A DNA stretch of 64,000 nucleotides. It comes from Bog-473 sp963828505. GTDB taxonomy: Bacteria > Actinomycetota > Acidimicrobiia > Acidimicrobiales > RAAP-2. This document shows, piece by piece, positions 36,604 to 45,820 of the stretch; positions within the stretch are counted from its first letter, which is position 1; every line of letters begins with the position of its first letter. Under the pieces are notes generated by a model that was not told the origin of the DNA, searched no databases, and saw only the letters and a program-made list of their open reading frames with translations. The DNA lies in the NCBI GenBank assembly GCA_963828505.1, contig CAWHFM010000025.1, positions 1 to 64,000 of the forward strand, in the 5' to 3' direction. A program made the translations under genes and the position numbers.

Positions 36604-37504
36604 TCAGTTCGTGATGAACGTGGCCGCGAAGCCCTGAAGCCACTCGATCGGGCCGGGAGACGGGGACCACGGAGGCCCGACGATGGTCCAGTCGGCTCCG
36701 AGCTCCTCCAACTCGCCCAGTCGATGGCGATAACGCTCGACGTCGCGTTCGAAGTCGGCACCGACGCCCCCCGAGAAGCTCAGGATGAGCTCGAGCTCGT
36801 CGAAGCGGTCCCCGGCCAATCGTTCGAGGACGCCCAGGCGTTCGCGGAGCTCCTCGGTGTTGGTCACCGGTGGTGTACGCGCCGTCTTCGCGACGCCGGC
36901 CGGAGCGGTCATGGGCATCCAGCCCGCGGCGTGCCGGGCGGCGCGGCGGAGCGCCGCGTCGGAGTTGCCGCCCATCCAGATCGGCACGCCGTTGTTCCGG
37001 GGGGCGGGTAGGGCGCGAATGTTGCGCGCTCGAGAAGTGCCGGCCTTCGAAGGTGAAGGGTTCGCCGCTCCAGTGCAGCCGCATCACCTCGAGCGCCTCC
37101 TCGAAGAGCGCGTTGCGCTCCTCGAAGTCCACGCCGAGCGCGAAGAACTCTGATTTGAGATACCCGGCACCTGCCCCGAGGTAGAACCGGCCTTCTGACA
37201 CCCGGTTCAGGGTGGCTGCGCTCTTGGCCAGCAGGAGTGGATTGCGATACGGGACGACGCTGAGGTTGGTCACGAGGGCCAAGCTCGAGGTGACCCCGGC
37301 CGCGGACGCCAACGCCACGAACGGATCGACGCTCTGGTGCCCGCCCGATTCGAGCCAGGCACTGCTCGGCGCAGGATGCTCGGTCAGGGCGATCCCGTGC
37401 CACCCGGCATCCTCGGCGGCCCGGGCGACCTCCGCCACGGACCCGGCGTCGAGCAGGTCCAGGTCGCTGCCCTGAGCTTCCGGATACTGAAGGATGAATC
37501 GCAC
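36604..37504 (-). CDS. LLM class (F420-type) flavin-dependent oxidoreductase, frameshifted
   Basis: From GTG at 37504 the protein reads VRFILQYPEAQGSDLDLLDA, GWHGIALTEHPAPSSAWLES, SLALVTNLSVVPYRNPLLLA and EGRFYLGAGAGYLKSEFFAL, the TIM-barrel motifs of luciferase-like F420-dependent oxidoreductases. At a run of six G at about 37000 the frame breaks; the next frame continues VPIWMGGNSDAALRRAARH to the stop at 36604. One base in the run restores a protein of 299 residues. It likely uses coenzyme F420; substrate unknown. The gene is either mis-sequenced or newly broken. Confidence 0.8.
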
Positions 37505-37689
37505 CGCGCCTCCCGTCTGCCGACCGTTGTGGTGTTCTCCGCCCGGGTCCAGTCGCCGACGGCGGGGCGACAACCATGGCACAACCGATGCCGCCGCACG
37601 TGCTGGAAACCGCCGAATTGGATCGACCATCGGGTCGTGCGGGTATCCGAGCACCTCGACGATCCCCGAGCCGGGTCACGGCGCTCACT

Positions 37690-38194
37690 TTCGAACGCGC
37701 TCACCTTGCGCCCCGCCTTGCCGGGTTGTAGGGCTGATTCCTTCAGCCGGCAGGCTCCGCTGTCGGTCTGGCCCCGGTCCCCGACGGGGACGACCTGGGT
37801 GATGTCGTTGATGTACCGGCGCTCGTCGATCCGCCATTGGTCAGCGCGGACAGGACCACGAATCGATGTACCGACCACGGACCACGATGTCGACGCCCGA
37901 CGCCCGGATGCACACGGTGACGTAGCTCTCGCTGGTGGCCCGGTCGCCCTCGACCTCGATGAGCATGTTGGTCAACTGATGTGAGGTCGCGTCGCAGTTC
38001 CGGTGCTGCTCGAACACGAACTCGATGAACCCGGCACCCGTGCCCTCGAAGATCCCTTCGTAAAGAGCAAGGCCGTCATCGTGCCAGATCATCGCTCCGA
38101 GTTCCGGGTCGATTCGATCGACGGCATGGCAGTACCGGTAGAGGACGTCGGCGATCGCCTGCTTGGCCAACAACGTGTCCACCGCGCCGGGCAT
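37690..38194 (-). pseudogene. Nuclear transport factor 2 (SnoaL)-like protein, frameshifted
   Basis: From ATG at 38194 the protein reads LLAKQAIADVLYRYCHAVDR, AMIWHDDGLALYEGIFEG, TSHQLTNMLIEVEGDRATSE and SGVDIVVRGRYIDSWS, then stops at 37841. Dropping one T near 37847 joins it to QWRIDERRYINDITQVV, the usual final strand of these SnoaL_4-type cone-fold proteins. Members act as dehydratases, isomerases or cyclases; this one is unassigned. The true 3' end is uncertain because no proper stop follows soon in the joined frame. Confidence 0.6.
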
Positions 38195-38431
38195 CGACAC
38201 CACCTTCCGGGTGAAGCATCTCACGCCGGGGACGCTGTGGCCCCGATTACAGGTCTCATCACCAGGAAGCGGCTTCAACACCGACTCTGGCCCGCGATTT
38301 TGTTGGTCACCGCGCCGCCGCGACAACGGACATCGACCGTAGTGTGAGAGCCGATTGAGGACCAACCACCGCCCGACGAGAAACCACACCGGCGGATCGA
38401 GGCCGAGTATGGCATGACGAAGGAGTTCCAC

Positions 38432-39907
38432 GTGTCAAGGTTGCGCAAGGTTTCGTCGAGAGCGTTGCTGGCTGGAGCCGCCGCTGTCTCCCTGGCCGCG
38501 CTTGTCAGTGCCGGTGCTCCGGCGACACTCGCATCCGCCAGTTCGAGTAGGGCAACCAGGCTGCCGCTCTCGGTGACCTGGATGTCGAGCTACGCGGCAC
38601 CCGAGACACCGTCGCAGTACGACAAGGTCGGCGTTCTCAAGATCGGCCCCAGCTCGGCCAAGAACGTGCTCGTCCTCGAACCAGGAACCTCGGCTGGTAG
38701 CGCCTACTTCGTGCCCCTGGCCAAGTGGATCGTGTCCAAGACGCCGGGCTGGCAGGTGTGGTCGGTAGAACGGCGAGAGAACTTGCTCGAGGACCAATCA
38801 GAGCTGAACCTCTTCAAGGAGGGGAAAGCCACGGCGACCCAGCTCTTCGACTACTACCTCGGCTATATCAAGGATCCGACGGTCACGAACCATTTCCAGA
38901 TGATCCCGAACTCGACGGTTGAGTTCGCCAAGAGCTGGGGGATGAATGTCGCCGTCCAGGACCTGCACACCGTGATCGCCGCGGCCAGGAAGCTCGGCGG
39001 CAAGGTCGTCCTCGGTGGGCACTCTCTCGGCGGCACGGTCGTCACGGCCTACGCCACGTGGGACTTCAACGGGAAGCCCGGAGCCGACGAACTGTCGGGC
39101 CTCGTGTACATCGACGGAGCCAGCAGCCCCACACCGGAAGCGCTCAGCGCGAGCGGCACGCCAGCGCCCATGACCGCCGCGCTGGCAACCGAAGAGCTCC
39201 AGGATCTAAATCAGCCGTCGGTGTCTCCTTGGCTGAGCTTCGGCGGGATCACCGCGCCCTACGCCGGCCTGTTCAACGCCACGGGGTCCGCGGCGGCACT
39301 GCTCGATCCCGACGCCCCTTCTCTGGGTCAGACCTCAGGGCTCCTGCCCACCGACATCGTCCCGCCCGTCAGGGTCTCCAACGTCGGCCAGTACGGCTAC
39401 GCGCTCAACGTTGCCACGTCGCCCCCCTCCCTCGAGGCGGCACAAGCACACCTCGGAGAAGGTGTGTCGTCGGAGGGCCCGATCCACGGGTGGAACGGTA
39501 CGCGAGCGCTGACGCCCATTTCGCGGTTCGCCACCATGTTCTCGGGCGCCGAGGTGGACAACGCGGACGGAACCGAGTGGTACTTCCCGCAGCGCCTCAC
39601 CGAGGACTCGGCGGCCGTGGCCGACGGCAATGCCAACCCGGCCCAGAGCGTGCTCGACGTGCACGCCACCATGGGCCACGACCTGCCCCACAGCCTGCTG
39701 ATCTACGCCTTCGCCGCCCACCTGGGCGGGCCCGGAGTGCTCACCGCCACGAAGGTCCTGGCGCAACAGTCGGGCATCCCGACGAGCCATCTGACCCTGA
39801 TCGACGAGCACACCACCTACGCTCATAACGACCCGGCCGGGGCGTACCCGAACAACATCTTCTTCGCTCATCTCGTGCCGTTCCTGGAGAGCGTGGGTCG
39901 ACAGTGA
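38432..39907 (+). CDS. Secreted alpha/beta hydrolase
   Basis: The product of about 491 residues has a signal peptide (ALLAGAAAVSLAALVSAGAP) and an alpha/beta hydrolase fold with the nucleophile elbow VVLGGHSLGGTVVTAYATW (Ser near residue 197), a preceding NVLVLEPGTSAGSAYF oxyanion strand and a C-terminal His in IDEHTTYAHNDPAG. It is likely a secreted esterase or lipase-like enzyme; substrate unknown. I prefer GTG at 38432, since AAGGAG at 38420-38425 lies six bases before it; ATG at 38414 is in frame but lies upstream of that site. Confidence 0.8.
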   Translation: MSRLRKVSSRALLAGAAAVSLAALVSAGAPATLASASSSRATRLPLSVTWMSSYAAPETPSQYDKVGVLKIGPSSAKNVLVLEPGTSAGSAYFVPLAKWIVSKTPGWQVWSVERRENLLEDQSELNLFKEGKATATQLFDYYLGYIKDPTVTNHFQMIPNSTVEFAKSWGMNVAVQDLHTVIAAARKLGGKVVLGGHSLGGTVVTAYATWDFNGKPGADELSGLVYIDGASSPTPEALSASGTPAPMTAALATEELQDLNQPSVSPWLSFGGITAPYAGLFNATGSAAALLDPDAPSLGQTSGLLPTDIVPPVRVSNVGQYGYALNVATSPPSLEAAQAHLGEGVSSEGPIHGWNGTRALTPISRFATMFSGAEVDNADGTEWYFPQRLTEDSAAVADGNANPAQSVLDVHATMGHDLPHSLLIYAFAAHLGGPGVLTATKVLAQQSGIPTSHLTLIDEHTTYAHNDPAGAYPNNIFFAHLVPFLESVGRQ

Positions 39908-39984
39908 GCCGGCCGACACTCGGATTGATCGGCTGTCGACCGAACTGCCGGAAAACGGTCACCGACCGGGTGTGACGGGGAGTT

Positions 39985-40016
39985 GACCGTGAGTCGGCCT
40001 GTGGGCGCGATTCTGT
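39985..40016. repeat. Outer att-like repeat (degenerate rnpB 3' end)
   Basis: This 32-bp sequence matches the 3'-terminal bases of rnpB at 49751-49782 at 29 of 32 positions, and its right flank (acgcactt) matches that of the repeat at 42495. It marks the left end of an older element integrated at the same site. Confidence 0.7.
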
Positions 40017-40191
40017 GCACGCACTTTCGCCACCTGTGCTGAGTCCCCGAAAGCGATTCTGACCAGCCCATATGGCGTTCTCAGCGTGTCGCCATATGCC
40101 CCTGTCAGTCGACGTGCGCCACCATGTTGGGCGCCCCGGGGCTGCGATCAACACGCCGGGGTGGGAGCCGCAAGCATCACGGGAGGACCCG

Positions 40192-40449
40192 ATGACCACC
40201 GACGACCCTGAGCGCCTCGGCGCCGAAGCGGTCGTTCTCGCTGAGCGTTTCGACTCCTGGGCGTCCGAGCACTCCGGCGAGTGGACCGCTTTCGACGACC
40301 GGCTCCACGAAGAAGAGGCGCGGCACAAGCGGTACCGCTTCACGTCCGTCGACGACGAGCTGGTGCGCCGGCAGGGACTGACGGAGGGCACCCGACGCCG
40401 CCATCGGCGCCTTGGGGCGCACCAGTCGTTCGTGGCGGGGCTTCCGTGA
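40192..40449 (+). CDS. Hypothetical small acidic protein (first of coupled pair)
   Basis: The 85-residue protein starts MTTDDPERLGAEAVVLAERF and is rich in charged residues, probably helical (FDDRLHEEEARHKRYRFTSV), with a basic tail (GTRRRHRRLGAHQSF). A ribosome site (gggagga) lies seven bases before the ATG. Its stop codon shares a base with the start of the next gene (TGATG). I do not recognise a family. The small-then-larger coupled layout is like toxin-antitoxin or antiphage cargo pairs, but nothing in the sequence proves that. Confidence 0.65.
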   Translation: MTTDDPERLGAEAVVLAERFDSWASEHSGEWTAFDDRLHEEEARHKRYRFTSVDDELVRRQGLTEGTRRRHRRLGAHQSFVAGLP

Positions 40450-41177
40450 TGAGTCAGCTCGATGCCACAACACGGGAGCTCGCAATGGAGTTCGCCGAGC
40501 TCAGGATGCTCTGGCTGGACATGGAGCACGCTCGGGCGCTCTTCGAGCGATTGGCCGAGATGCCCGATCTGATCGGCGATTTCAGGCTGAGCTTCGCTCT
40601 TTGGACCTCCGGAGTCATCGCCTACCGCCGATGCTTCACCGATGGCGAAGGGCTCGAGAGGGGACGAGGGCGCAGGTTGGTCCCGCAACGCTTCATCGAC
40701 GCCCTTGACCCCGGCCGGCGCGAGCTACACCTCGACGCGTTGGACATGGCGAACAGACTCATCGCGCCCCGTATCGGCGACCACCACGCGATGGAGCTGT
40801 GGTTCGAGGTCGACCACGGACCACCTCCGCGAGTACAAAATGTCCAGGCCCGGCAGTTCACGCGCGGAGCGCGTACCCACAACGCATTCGAGTTCGCTGC
40901 CCTGGCGAAGCACCTCGTTGACGAACTCAACGCGGAGTGTGAGCGCGTGAAAACGGCGATCCTGGACTCCAATGAGTCCGACCTCGCGAGTTGGTTCACG
41001 CCGACGGGTGAGTCGCCCGAATGGGTCGACGTCCTCGCAGGCGAAACGGGCACGATATTCGGTAACGAGGAAGCGGCCCAACCGTTCGGCGAGACCCGGT
41101 CCGGAGCAGATCCTGGCCAGCCCTTGGCGGAGTACGAGCGCCGAGTCGACGAGCGCCGGAACAAACTCGATCCGTAG
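40449..41177 (+). CDS. Hypothetical helical protein (second of coupled pair)
   Basis: The 242-residue protein starts MSQLDATTRELAMEFAELRM and appears mostly alpha-helical and soluble: LWLDMEHARALFERLAEMPD, ALWTSGVIAYRRCFTDGEG, ALDPGRRELHLDALDMANRL, GDHHAMELWFEV and LVDELNAECERVKTAILD. The conserved-looking YRRCFTDG and the paired His (GDHHAME) could be functional but match no motif known to me. Translation is coupled to the 85-residue protein. It is followed by a strong hairpin. Its position inside an att-bounded remnant suggests accessory cargo. Confidence 0.7.
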   Translation: MSQLDATTRELAMEFAELRMLWLDMEHARALFERLAEMPDLIGDFRLSFALWTSGVIAYRRCFTDGEGLERGRGRRLVPQRFIDALDPGRRELHLDALDMANRLIAPRIGDHHAMELWFEVDHGPPPRVQNVQARQFTRGARTHNAFEFAALAKHLVDELNAECERVKTAILDSNESDLASWFTPTGESPEWVDVLAGETGTIFGNEEAAQPFGETRSGADPGQPLAEYERRVDERRNKLDP

Positions 41178-41290
41178 AGGCTCAGCGGGTCCCCGGACCG
41201 GGCCAGAGCACCCGGCGCCGCCCGATGCTCGCCCCCGTCGTCCTGATGGTCTGAGCGACAAGCGACGTCCCGGCGCTCCCCAATGAAAGT

Positions 41291-41328
41291 GAACTGCCGG
41301 CACCTCCGAAGGAGAGTGCCGGCAGTTC
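41291..41328. terminator. Strong bidirectional hairpin terminator
   Basis: GAACTGCCGGCAC pairs perfectly with GTGCCGGCAGTTC (13 bp, 12-nt loop) between the convergent genes ending at 41177 and 41375. Confidence 0.75.
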
Positions 41329-41374
41329 GGGTTCTCAGGATTCAAACCCTACGGGGTGAATCTACATTCATGTC

Positions 41375-41791
41375 TCACATTGTCACTGTGATCTTCAGCT
41401 TGGCGGCCGGGCTCGAAGAGAGGCCGAGCTTGTACGAACCGTCATTGAAAACACAGATGGCAAAGGCTTCGCCGGCCGGGATCTTGACCACGAGAGCGCC
41501 ACCAGACGTGACCTTTTGGCTCTTGGCAGTGGTGTTGCTGATGCTGAAGCTGTAGTCACTCGTGCTGCAATCGGCGTCTGAAACGGCGGTCAACCCAACG
41601 AGCTTCTTGGGGCTGTAGACCACCGTCGATCCACTCCCCGTCAGATCGGTGTTCGGTCCGGTAACGAGAGGTATCGCATGGGCTGCGCCAATCTGTGGTG
41701 TGGCGGCACCGGCAGACACAGCCGAGAGTCCCAACAACGGCGTGACGACAACGGCGGAGGCGATGGCGAGATTCCTGATCTTCGAGAGCAT
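41375..41791 (-). CDS. Small secreted protein
   Basis: This 138-residue protein starts MLSKIRNLAIASAVVVTPLL with a signal peptide cleaved probably after AGA near residue 29. The mature part has two cysteines (VSDADCSTSDYSFSI and AFAICVFNDGSY), likely one disulfide, and beta-rich sequence (GGALVVKIPAGEA). I do not recognise a family; it resembles in size small exported actinobacterial proteins. The ATG is preceded by gaggaagg. Its base composition is a little lower in GC than the neighbours. Confidence 0.7.
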   Translation of the reverse strand: MLSKIRNLAIASAVVVTPLLGLSAVSAGAATPQIGAAHAIPLVTGPNTDLTGSGSTVVYSPKKLVGLTAVSDADCSTSDYSFSISNTTAKSQKVTSGGALVVKIPAGEAFAICVFNDGSYKLGLSSSPAAKLKITVTM

Positions 41792-42480
41792 ATTGCTGCC
41801 TTCCTCTGGTTGAGTTTTGTCCGTGTGGCTGGCGCCAACCGGAGACCTGCCCGCCGCCAGTCATCCCCCGGAAGCCAGATCGATTGGAGAATTCTGAATC
41901 GGCCCACGAGAATAATGTCCAGTTCTTCTCGGCCAGTCAACTCGGTGACCGCTTCGAGATCGACTCGTAGCTCCGCGGGTGACCCTGAGCCATCCGCCGG
42001 CAAGCACGCATCACACCATGCGGTTTCTTTCACGAGCGATGTGACGGCATCTACTCGGTTCGCACCCCCGAGTAGATGCACACGCCATCCACCAGATCCA
42101 CCGTCTGAGTTATGCCGACCTTCGATTGGGTGGTCGATGGGCCAGCCCGGGAACGAGCATGCGGGACGGATGCGGCGTGGCGGAAAGACGACGGCGTTCT
42201 CGTCGTACCATCGCCTGTGTCGTGTGTTCGCCGCGGTCTTCGGCGGCGCCGCATGCCGTCGAGACGGTACGCCCGGATCCGCTGCCGCGACCACGTCGTC
42301 GGAGCCGCCGAGGACCGACGGGCCCAACGCCTTCGACCCCCCGACGGCACCGAAGGTCTCCGTCGCTCAAGACCCGGTGTACTTCACCAATGTCACAGAG
42401 GCCGATCCGAATCGGTCACCTACGAGACAGGAAGAGGGAGAACGTCGCCCTTCGTGAGTTCCTGACCGACGGATCCGTGT
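41792..42480. other. Region without a clear gene
   Basis: I see no gene that I can support. A protein-like stretch on the minus strand between about 42030 and 41880 (LRVDLEAVTELTGREELDII) has neither a start nor a continuous frame, so it may be a decayed fragment. Composition is lower in GC than the chromosome, as expected for mobile DNA. Confidence 0.5.
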
Positions 42481-42526
42481 TCAGAGCGGTGAGTGACGGT
42501 GAGCCGGCCTGTAGGCGGGATTCTGT
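42481..42526. repeat. attL-like repeat of the inner element
   Basis: The 32-bp core at 42495-42526 matches 49751-49782 at 31 of 32 positions. Similarity extends 14 bases further left (TCAGAGCG, five variable bases, then T) to give a 46-bp repeat with about 42 identities to 49737-49782. Confidence 0.85.
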
Positions 42527-43023
42527 AGACGCACTTCTGTGAGCAGCGACGATCCGCGGGAGACAGCTCGTAAGCAGCACTTTTGCTACTCGCAGCGTCT
42601 CACGGGGTGCGATGCGGTCTCATTGTGTTGCGCCCTCGTTGCGCCCTCGTTGCGCCCCAAGAATGGACGTCGACGCTGAGCGCAGCGGGCCTGTAGCGGG
42701 CGCTCAGAGCGTCTCAGAGGCGGCAGAGCCGGGCGATCGCTCTGAGAGCCGCTCAGAGCCCCACAACGTGGCGCTCGCAGCTCGCTCGCGGCATCTCGCG
42801 GCGATTTCAGCTTGACACGGCGCCAGCGCGGCGGGTTCGGTCGAATTCGCTTCGGCCCCGTTGGTTTCGCGCCTCGTGCGAAAAGACAAAGGCACGGGGT
42901 GTGCAGGGACGATGCGCTCTAAGAACACCGTGGGGGGTGCCCGAGCTGTCCGAGTGGGGGCGACGCTCGTCACCCTGCCGCCCAGCTCGACGAGCGGCAC
43001 GCCTCCCCCGTTGCGCTGCTGCG
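42527..43023. other. Non-coding left end of the element
   Basis: No gene can be supported. It holds short repeats: GCGCCCTCGTT three times in tandem near 42627-42657, resembling GTGCCCTCGTTGTGCCCT near the right end (49677-49695), and four CTCAGAG heptamers at 42703-42758. Such repeated short sites at both ends fit integrase arm sites. Confidence 0.5.
42703..42758. repeat. Cluster of four CTCAGAG heptamers
   Basis: CTCAGAG occurs at 42703, 42713 and 42752, and inverted (CTCTGAG) at 42740. One more copy lies at the right end (49736-49742), touching the att core. They are candidates for integrase arm-type or excisionase sites. Confidence 0.55.
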
Positions 43024-44261
43024 CTACTTGCCAGCCCGTGCTCGCTGCGCGGCAGCGTCAGGCAGCTCGGCGTAGGCCCATGCCGACGGCGTCGTCGACT
43101 GAGCGTTCCCGCGCTCCTCAGCGATGACCCGCACCAGGTTGTTCGCACTCTGAGAGAACGGGTCGACACGCACGTTGGCAGGCTCACGAGTCCACCACGA
43201 CACGCGTCAGCGCCTCGACCGACGAGCACGTTGCCCGCGGCCAGTGCGACGGTCTGACGCAGGCGAGCACCCCAGAGCAGCAGCTCGCCTGTCGGCGCCA
43301 CGACGATCGCTGGTCCGGCCATGAGTGCTCCGACCGTGTCCTGTTCGCCCCAGAGCGAGACGAGGTCGTCGGGGTGGATCACGACGAGGTCGCACTGGCG
43401 ATGCCCCGGCCCCGAGCGCACCGCCTGCATCGACTCGAGGACGGCGAGCAGCCGAGACGTCGCAGCCAGCGCAGGCGTCAGCACCGCCGCGTCGCCGGTG
43501 ATGGCGGCGATGATCTTGGCGTTCTCCCAGGTGATGAGCGAGCCGAGCAGCTCCTCGTTGACCAGGTTGGCCGTGTCGGTGAAGTCGGCCAGCAGCTCGT
43601 TCGACACGTCGCTGTAGCACGCGCCCTTCTGAACCGGAGCCGAGCGTCGGCCGACGACTGCGCCGGCGTCGGGCTTCGGAGCGCCCTCAGCGACGTCGCC
43701 AGCCGTGGCCGGTGTCGTGACCGCCAGGTACTGGATCGTGTTGCCGTCAGCGCCACGAGTCGCGAGATCGACGGCGAGTCGGTCCTCTCGGCCGCTCGGG
43801 ACGCTCGGGTACGACCACGTCCCGACGACAGCCTGCACCGGCGTGGTGAGCGCAGCGCGCAGCTCCAGGCTCTCCGACCAGGCCTGGTGCGCCTCGACAG
43901 CAGCCATGAGGCTGCGCAGCTGCGCCTCGCCCATCTGCAGCGGAGGCAGCGCCTCGCTGGCATCGGATCTCGCCTGTCCGAGGGGCTGGCCATGCGCGTC
44001 GAGCGTGACGCTGGGCAGCGCACCGAGGTCGGGCGGGTCCATGAGCGCAGCCGCAGTCGCCATGCGCGCCTCGTCGAGACTGCGCAGCTCGACGATGCGC
44101 TCACCGAGCGGCGTCATCTCCGAGCGCAGCCCTTCGATCAGGCTCAGCTCGCCTGCGTTGGGGTCACGGGCCTCGGCGGCGCAGCGGTTGATGATGGCTT
44201 CGTACTGATCGGCCATCTCGGTATAGCTGGCACCCAATCGTTCCAGCAGGCGGTTAGGCAT
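43024..44261 (-). CDS. HK97-type phage major capsid protein, frameshifted near C-terminus
   Basis: The protein of about 412 residues starts MPNRLLERLGASYTEMADQY. Residues 1-75 are a coiled, charged delta-type scaffold domain, followed by the HK97 fold core: VVGTWSYPSVPSGRED, VTTPATAGDVAEGAPKPDAG, CYSDVSNELLADFTDTANLV (E-loop/spine helix region), AVRSGPGHRQCDLVVIHPDD and VAPTGELLLWGARLRQT. One base change near 43210 leads into SWWTREPANVRVDPFSQSAN and the end ARAGK at 43024, matching the last capsid strand. A good ribosome site (aggag) precedes ATG at 44261. No protease gene adjoins. Confidence 0.78.
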
Positions 44262-44597
44262 CGGGATCTCCTTCCCGGTTGTGAGCGTCGGCCCGGTCGA
44301 GCGCGGCGCGCAGTGAGTCGCAAACATCGAGCAGCAGGGCGCAGGCCTCGCCGCGAGGAGCTCGTCGGACCGCTGCTGCCCCGAAGGCGAGCTGGTCGAG
44401 GGCTCGGGTCAGCTCGTCGACGTCGTTCACGTGATGAGCGAAGCGATCGAGTGTCCGGAGCATGTAGCGACCGACCGCGGGCGTCGCCACCACGAAGCTA
44501 CCGAGGATCTCGCGATGGCTTCGCTCAGCTCGGCGGCCTCAGCTGGGTCGACCGGGTTCAGCAGGACGTTGGGGCCTTGGGTGACAACCTGGTCCAT
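44254..44597 (-). CDS. Element protein of unknown function, frameshifted
   Basis: From ATG at 44597 the protein reads MDQVVTQGPNVLLNPVDPAE and AAELSEAIA; a base change near 44520 joins it to REILGSFVVATPAVGRYMLR and TLDRFAHHVNDVDELTRALD, to the stop at 44254. The whole would be about 114 residues, helical, with a hydrophobic middle segment. Its stop overlaps the capsid start by eight bases. Its place directly before the capsid gene is where a small head or scaffolding protein might be, but no similarity is recognised. Confidence 0.55.
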
Positions 44598-44708
44598 GAG
44601 CGGACCTCCCTCGATCAGCGCCGAGGACGGGCCGCGGCGCACGGATGTGCACTCGCGGTCCGGCGATCTAGCCGACGAACGGGATCCTCACCCGCTCGCC
44701 CCCGCCCC

Positions 44709-44936
44709 TCACGGATTGGCAGGCGTGTCTGGTGGCTCGTTTCCGAGCGCCCGACGGGACGATTCGTCCTCTGAGGTGATCTCCACGGTACCGCACGACT
44801 CGCTCGCTGCCTGAGCTGCCAGCGCATCGTCGAGCGAGTAGAAGGCCGGGTCGCCATCTCTGCGCCAGTGGTGCGCTTGGTGGCGACGCCAGCCGTGCTC
44901 CTCGAGGTGGCGGGCGGCTTCGCCCTTGGCGCTCAC
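44709..44936 (-). CDS. Small element protein
   Basis: The 75-residue protein reads MSAKGEAARHLEEHGWRRHQ, then AHHWRRDGDPAFYSLDDALA and an acidic tail (TVEITSEDESSRRALG). GTG at 44936 overlaps the stop of the upstream gene (GTGA), so it is coupled. The WRRHQAHHWRRDG segment is basic and could bind nucleic acid. No family recognised. Confidence 0.6.
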   Translation of the reverse strand: MSAKGEAARHLEEHGWRRHQAHHWRRDGDPAFYSLDDALAAQAASESCGTVEITSEDESSRRALGNEPPDTPANP

Positions 44937-45401
44937 TGAGCCGAGAGTCGCACCGTCAGCTCGACGCCGCCACGAGTCGAGATCGTGACCGTCGCCACGT
45001 CCGTACCGAGGGCGTCGAGCAAGCGGTCGAGCGAGAGCGTCTCCGTAGGGCTGGGCTCGTGCTCGACCGTGACGGGCTGCGTCCCATTCGTCGACACTCG
45101 GGCCGTAGGCGTGCGTGACGTTTTGCCTGGTCGCTTGGCCGGTGGTTGATGCCGGGCCGTGCGTTTGCGGGGCTGAGACGAAGCCACAGCGCCTCCGTTC
45201 GTGCGTCTGGCGACGACGAAAGCGACACGTGTCGGAGCACCACTTGCGCGGCCCACGCTTGCCTCTTGGAACCTCGACGCCACAGCCGGGGCAGTGGTTG
45301 AGCTCCACCGCAGGTGGATCCTCTGTCGTCGAGCCGTTGCGGGCGGCGAGCAGCTCGCTACGGGTGGGAGTCATTAGCACGTCGCCGTAATCGTCGGTCA
45401 C
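44933..45401 (-). CDS. Zinc-ribbon element protein, frameshifted
   Basis: The first part, from ATG at 45401, reads MTDDYGDVLMTPTRSELLAA and NHCPGCGVEVPRGKRGPRK with WCSDTCRFRRRQ, a CxxC...CxxxC zinc site. A shift near 45190 joins it to SSQPRKRTARHQPPAKRPGK and a C-terminal segment SLDRLLDALGTDVATVTIST ending at 44933. The protein would be about 155 residues and very basic in the middle, so nucleic-acid binding is likely. Not assigned to a family. Confidence 0.55.
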
Positions 45402-45413
45402 TGCGTCACGAGG

Positions 45414-45809
45414 CTACGCTCGGTCCCGGCTCTCGACAGAAGCAAGAACGGCCAGCATGGCCGCTTCGATCTGCTCGGGTGGGAACTCGATCATTTTCGA
45501 CAGCTGCTCCTCCGTCACGCCGTGCGCCCTGGCTTCTTCTACGCACGGCGCAGGCCAGGGTTGAACGCGCCAGACCTCCAGTGCCTCTGTGCCAGTCGTC
45601 GCAATCCGAACGAACCGCTTGGCCTCGGCGGCGTCACTGAACTCGACCCACGCTGGGCGGCCATCCCCGCCCTGACAGCTCAGACAAGTCTCGAAACCCG
45701 CCAGCCACAGAGCGTCGATGAGCGGGGCGATGCGCTCGTCGATCTCGACGACCTCTCCGGCGTCGATGTGACTCGCCGGGATCGTTCGGTACACAAACGG
45801 ATGGGTCAT
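45414..45809 (-). CDS. Hypothetical element protein with CxxC
   Basis: The 131-residue protein starts MTHPFVYRTIPASHIDAGEV and continues VEIDERIAPLIDALWLAGFE, TCLSCQGGDGRPAWVEFSDA, and AKRFVRIATTGTEALEVWRV. It has a CLSC motif after a helix, followed by a beta-rich part. Small phage proteins of this plan (E..A.L..GF.T..SC.G) recur in actinophages; function unknown. A ribosome site (gagaggag) lies just before the ATG. Confidence 0.65.
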   Translation of the reverse strand: MTHPFVYRTIPASHIDAGEVVEIDERIAPLIDALWLAGFETCLSCQGGDGRPAWVEFSDAAEAKRFVRIATTGTEALEVWRVQPWPAPCVEEARAHGVTEEQLSKMIEFPPEQIEAAMLAVLASVESRDRA

Positions 45810-45820
45810 GGTTTCTCCTC

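Larger units (their letters stand above)
39985..42494. mobile_element. Remnant integrative element (outer copy) at rnpB
   Basis: The 2.5-kb segment is bounded by two copies of the rnpB 3'-end repeat. Its left end (acgcactt after the core) resembles the left end of the inner element, and the bases before its right core (TCAGAGCG at 42481) resemble those before the inner element's right core (49737). Hence both come from related elements inserted one after another. No integrase remains. It carries a two-gene unit (40192-41177) and a small secreted protein (41375-41791). Confidence 0.6.

Noticed and set aside
39985..40016. A second RNase P RNA gene
   Set aside because: Only the last 32 bases match; none of the conserved core blocks follow, so it is an att remnant.
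40192..41177. Calling the coupled pair a toxin-antitoxin system
   Set aside because: The layout fits, but neither protein has a recognisable toxin or antitoxin motif, so it is left as unknown.
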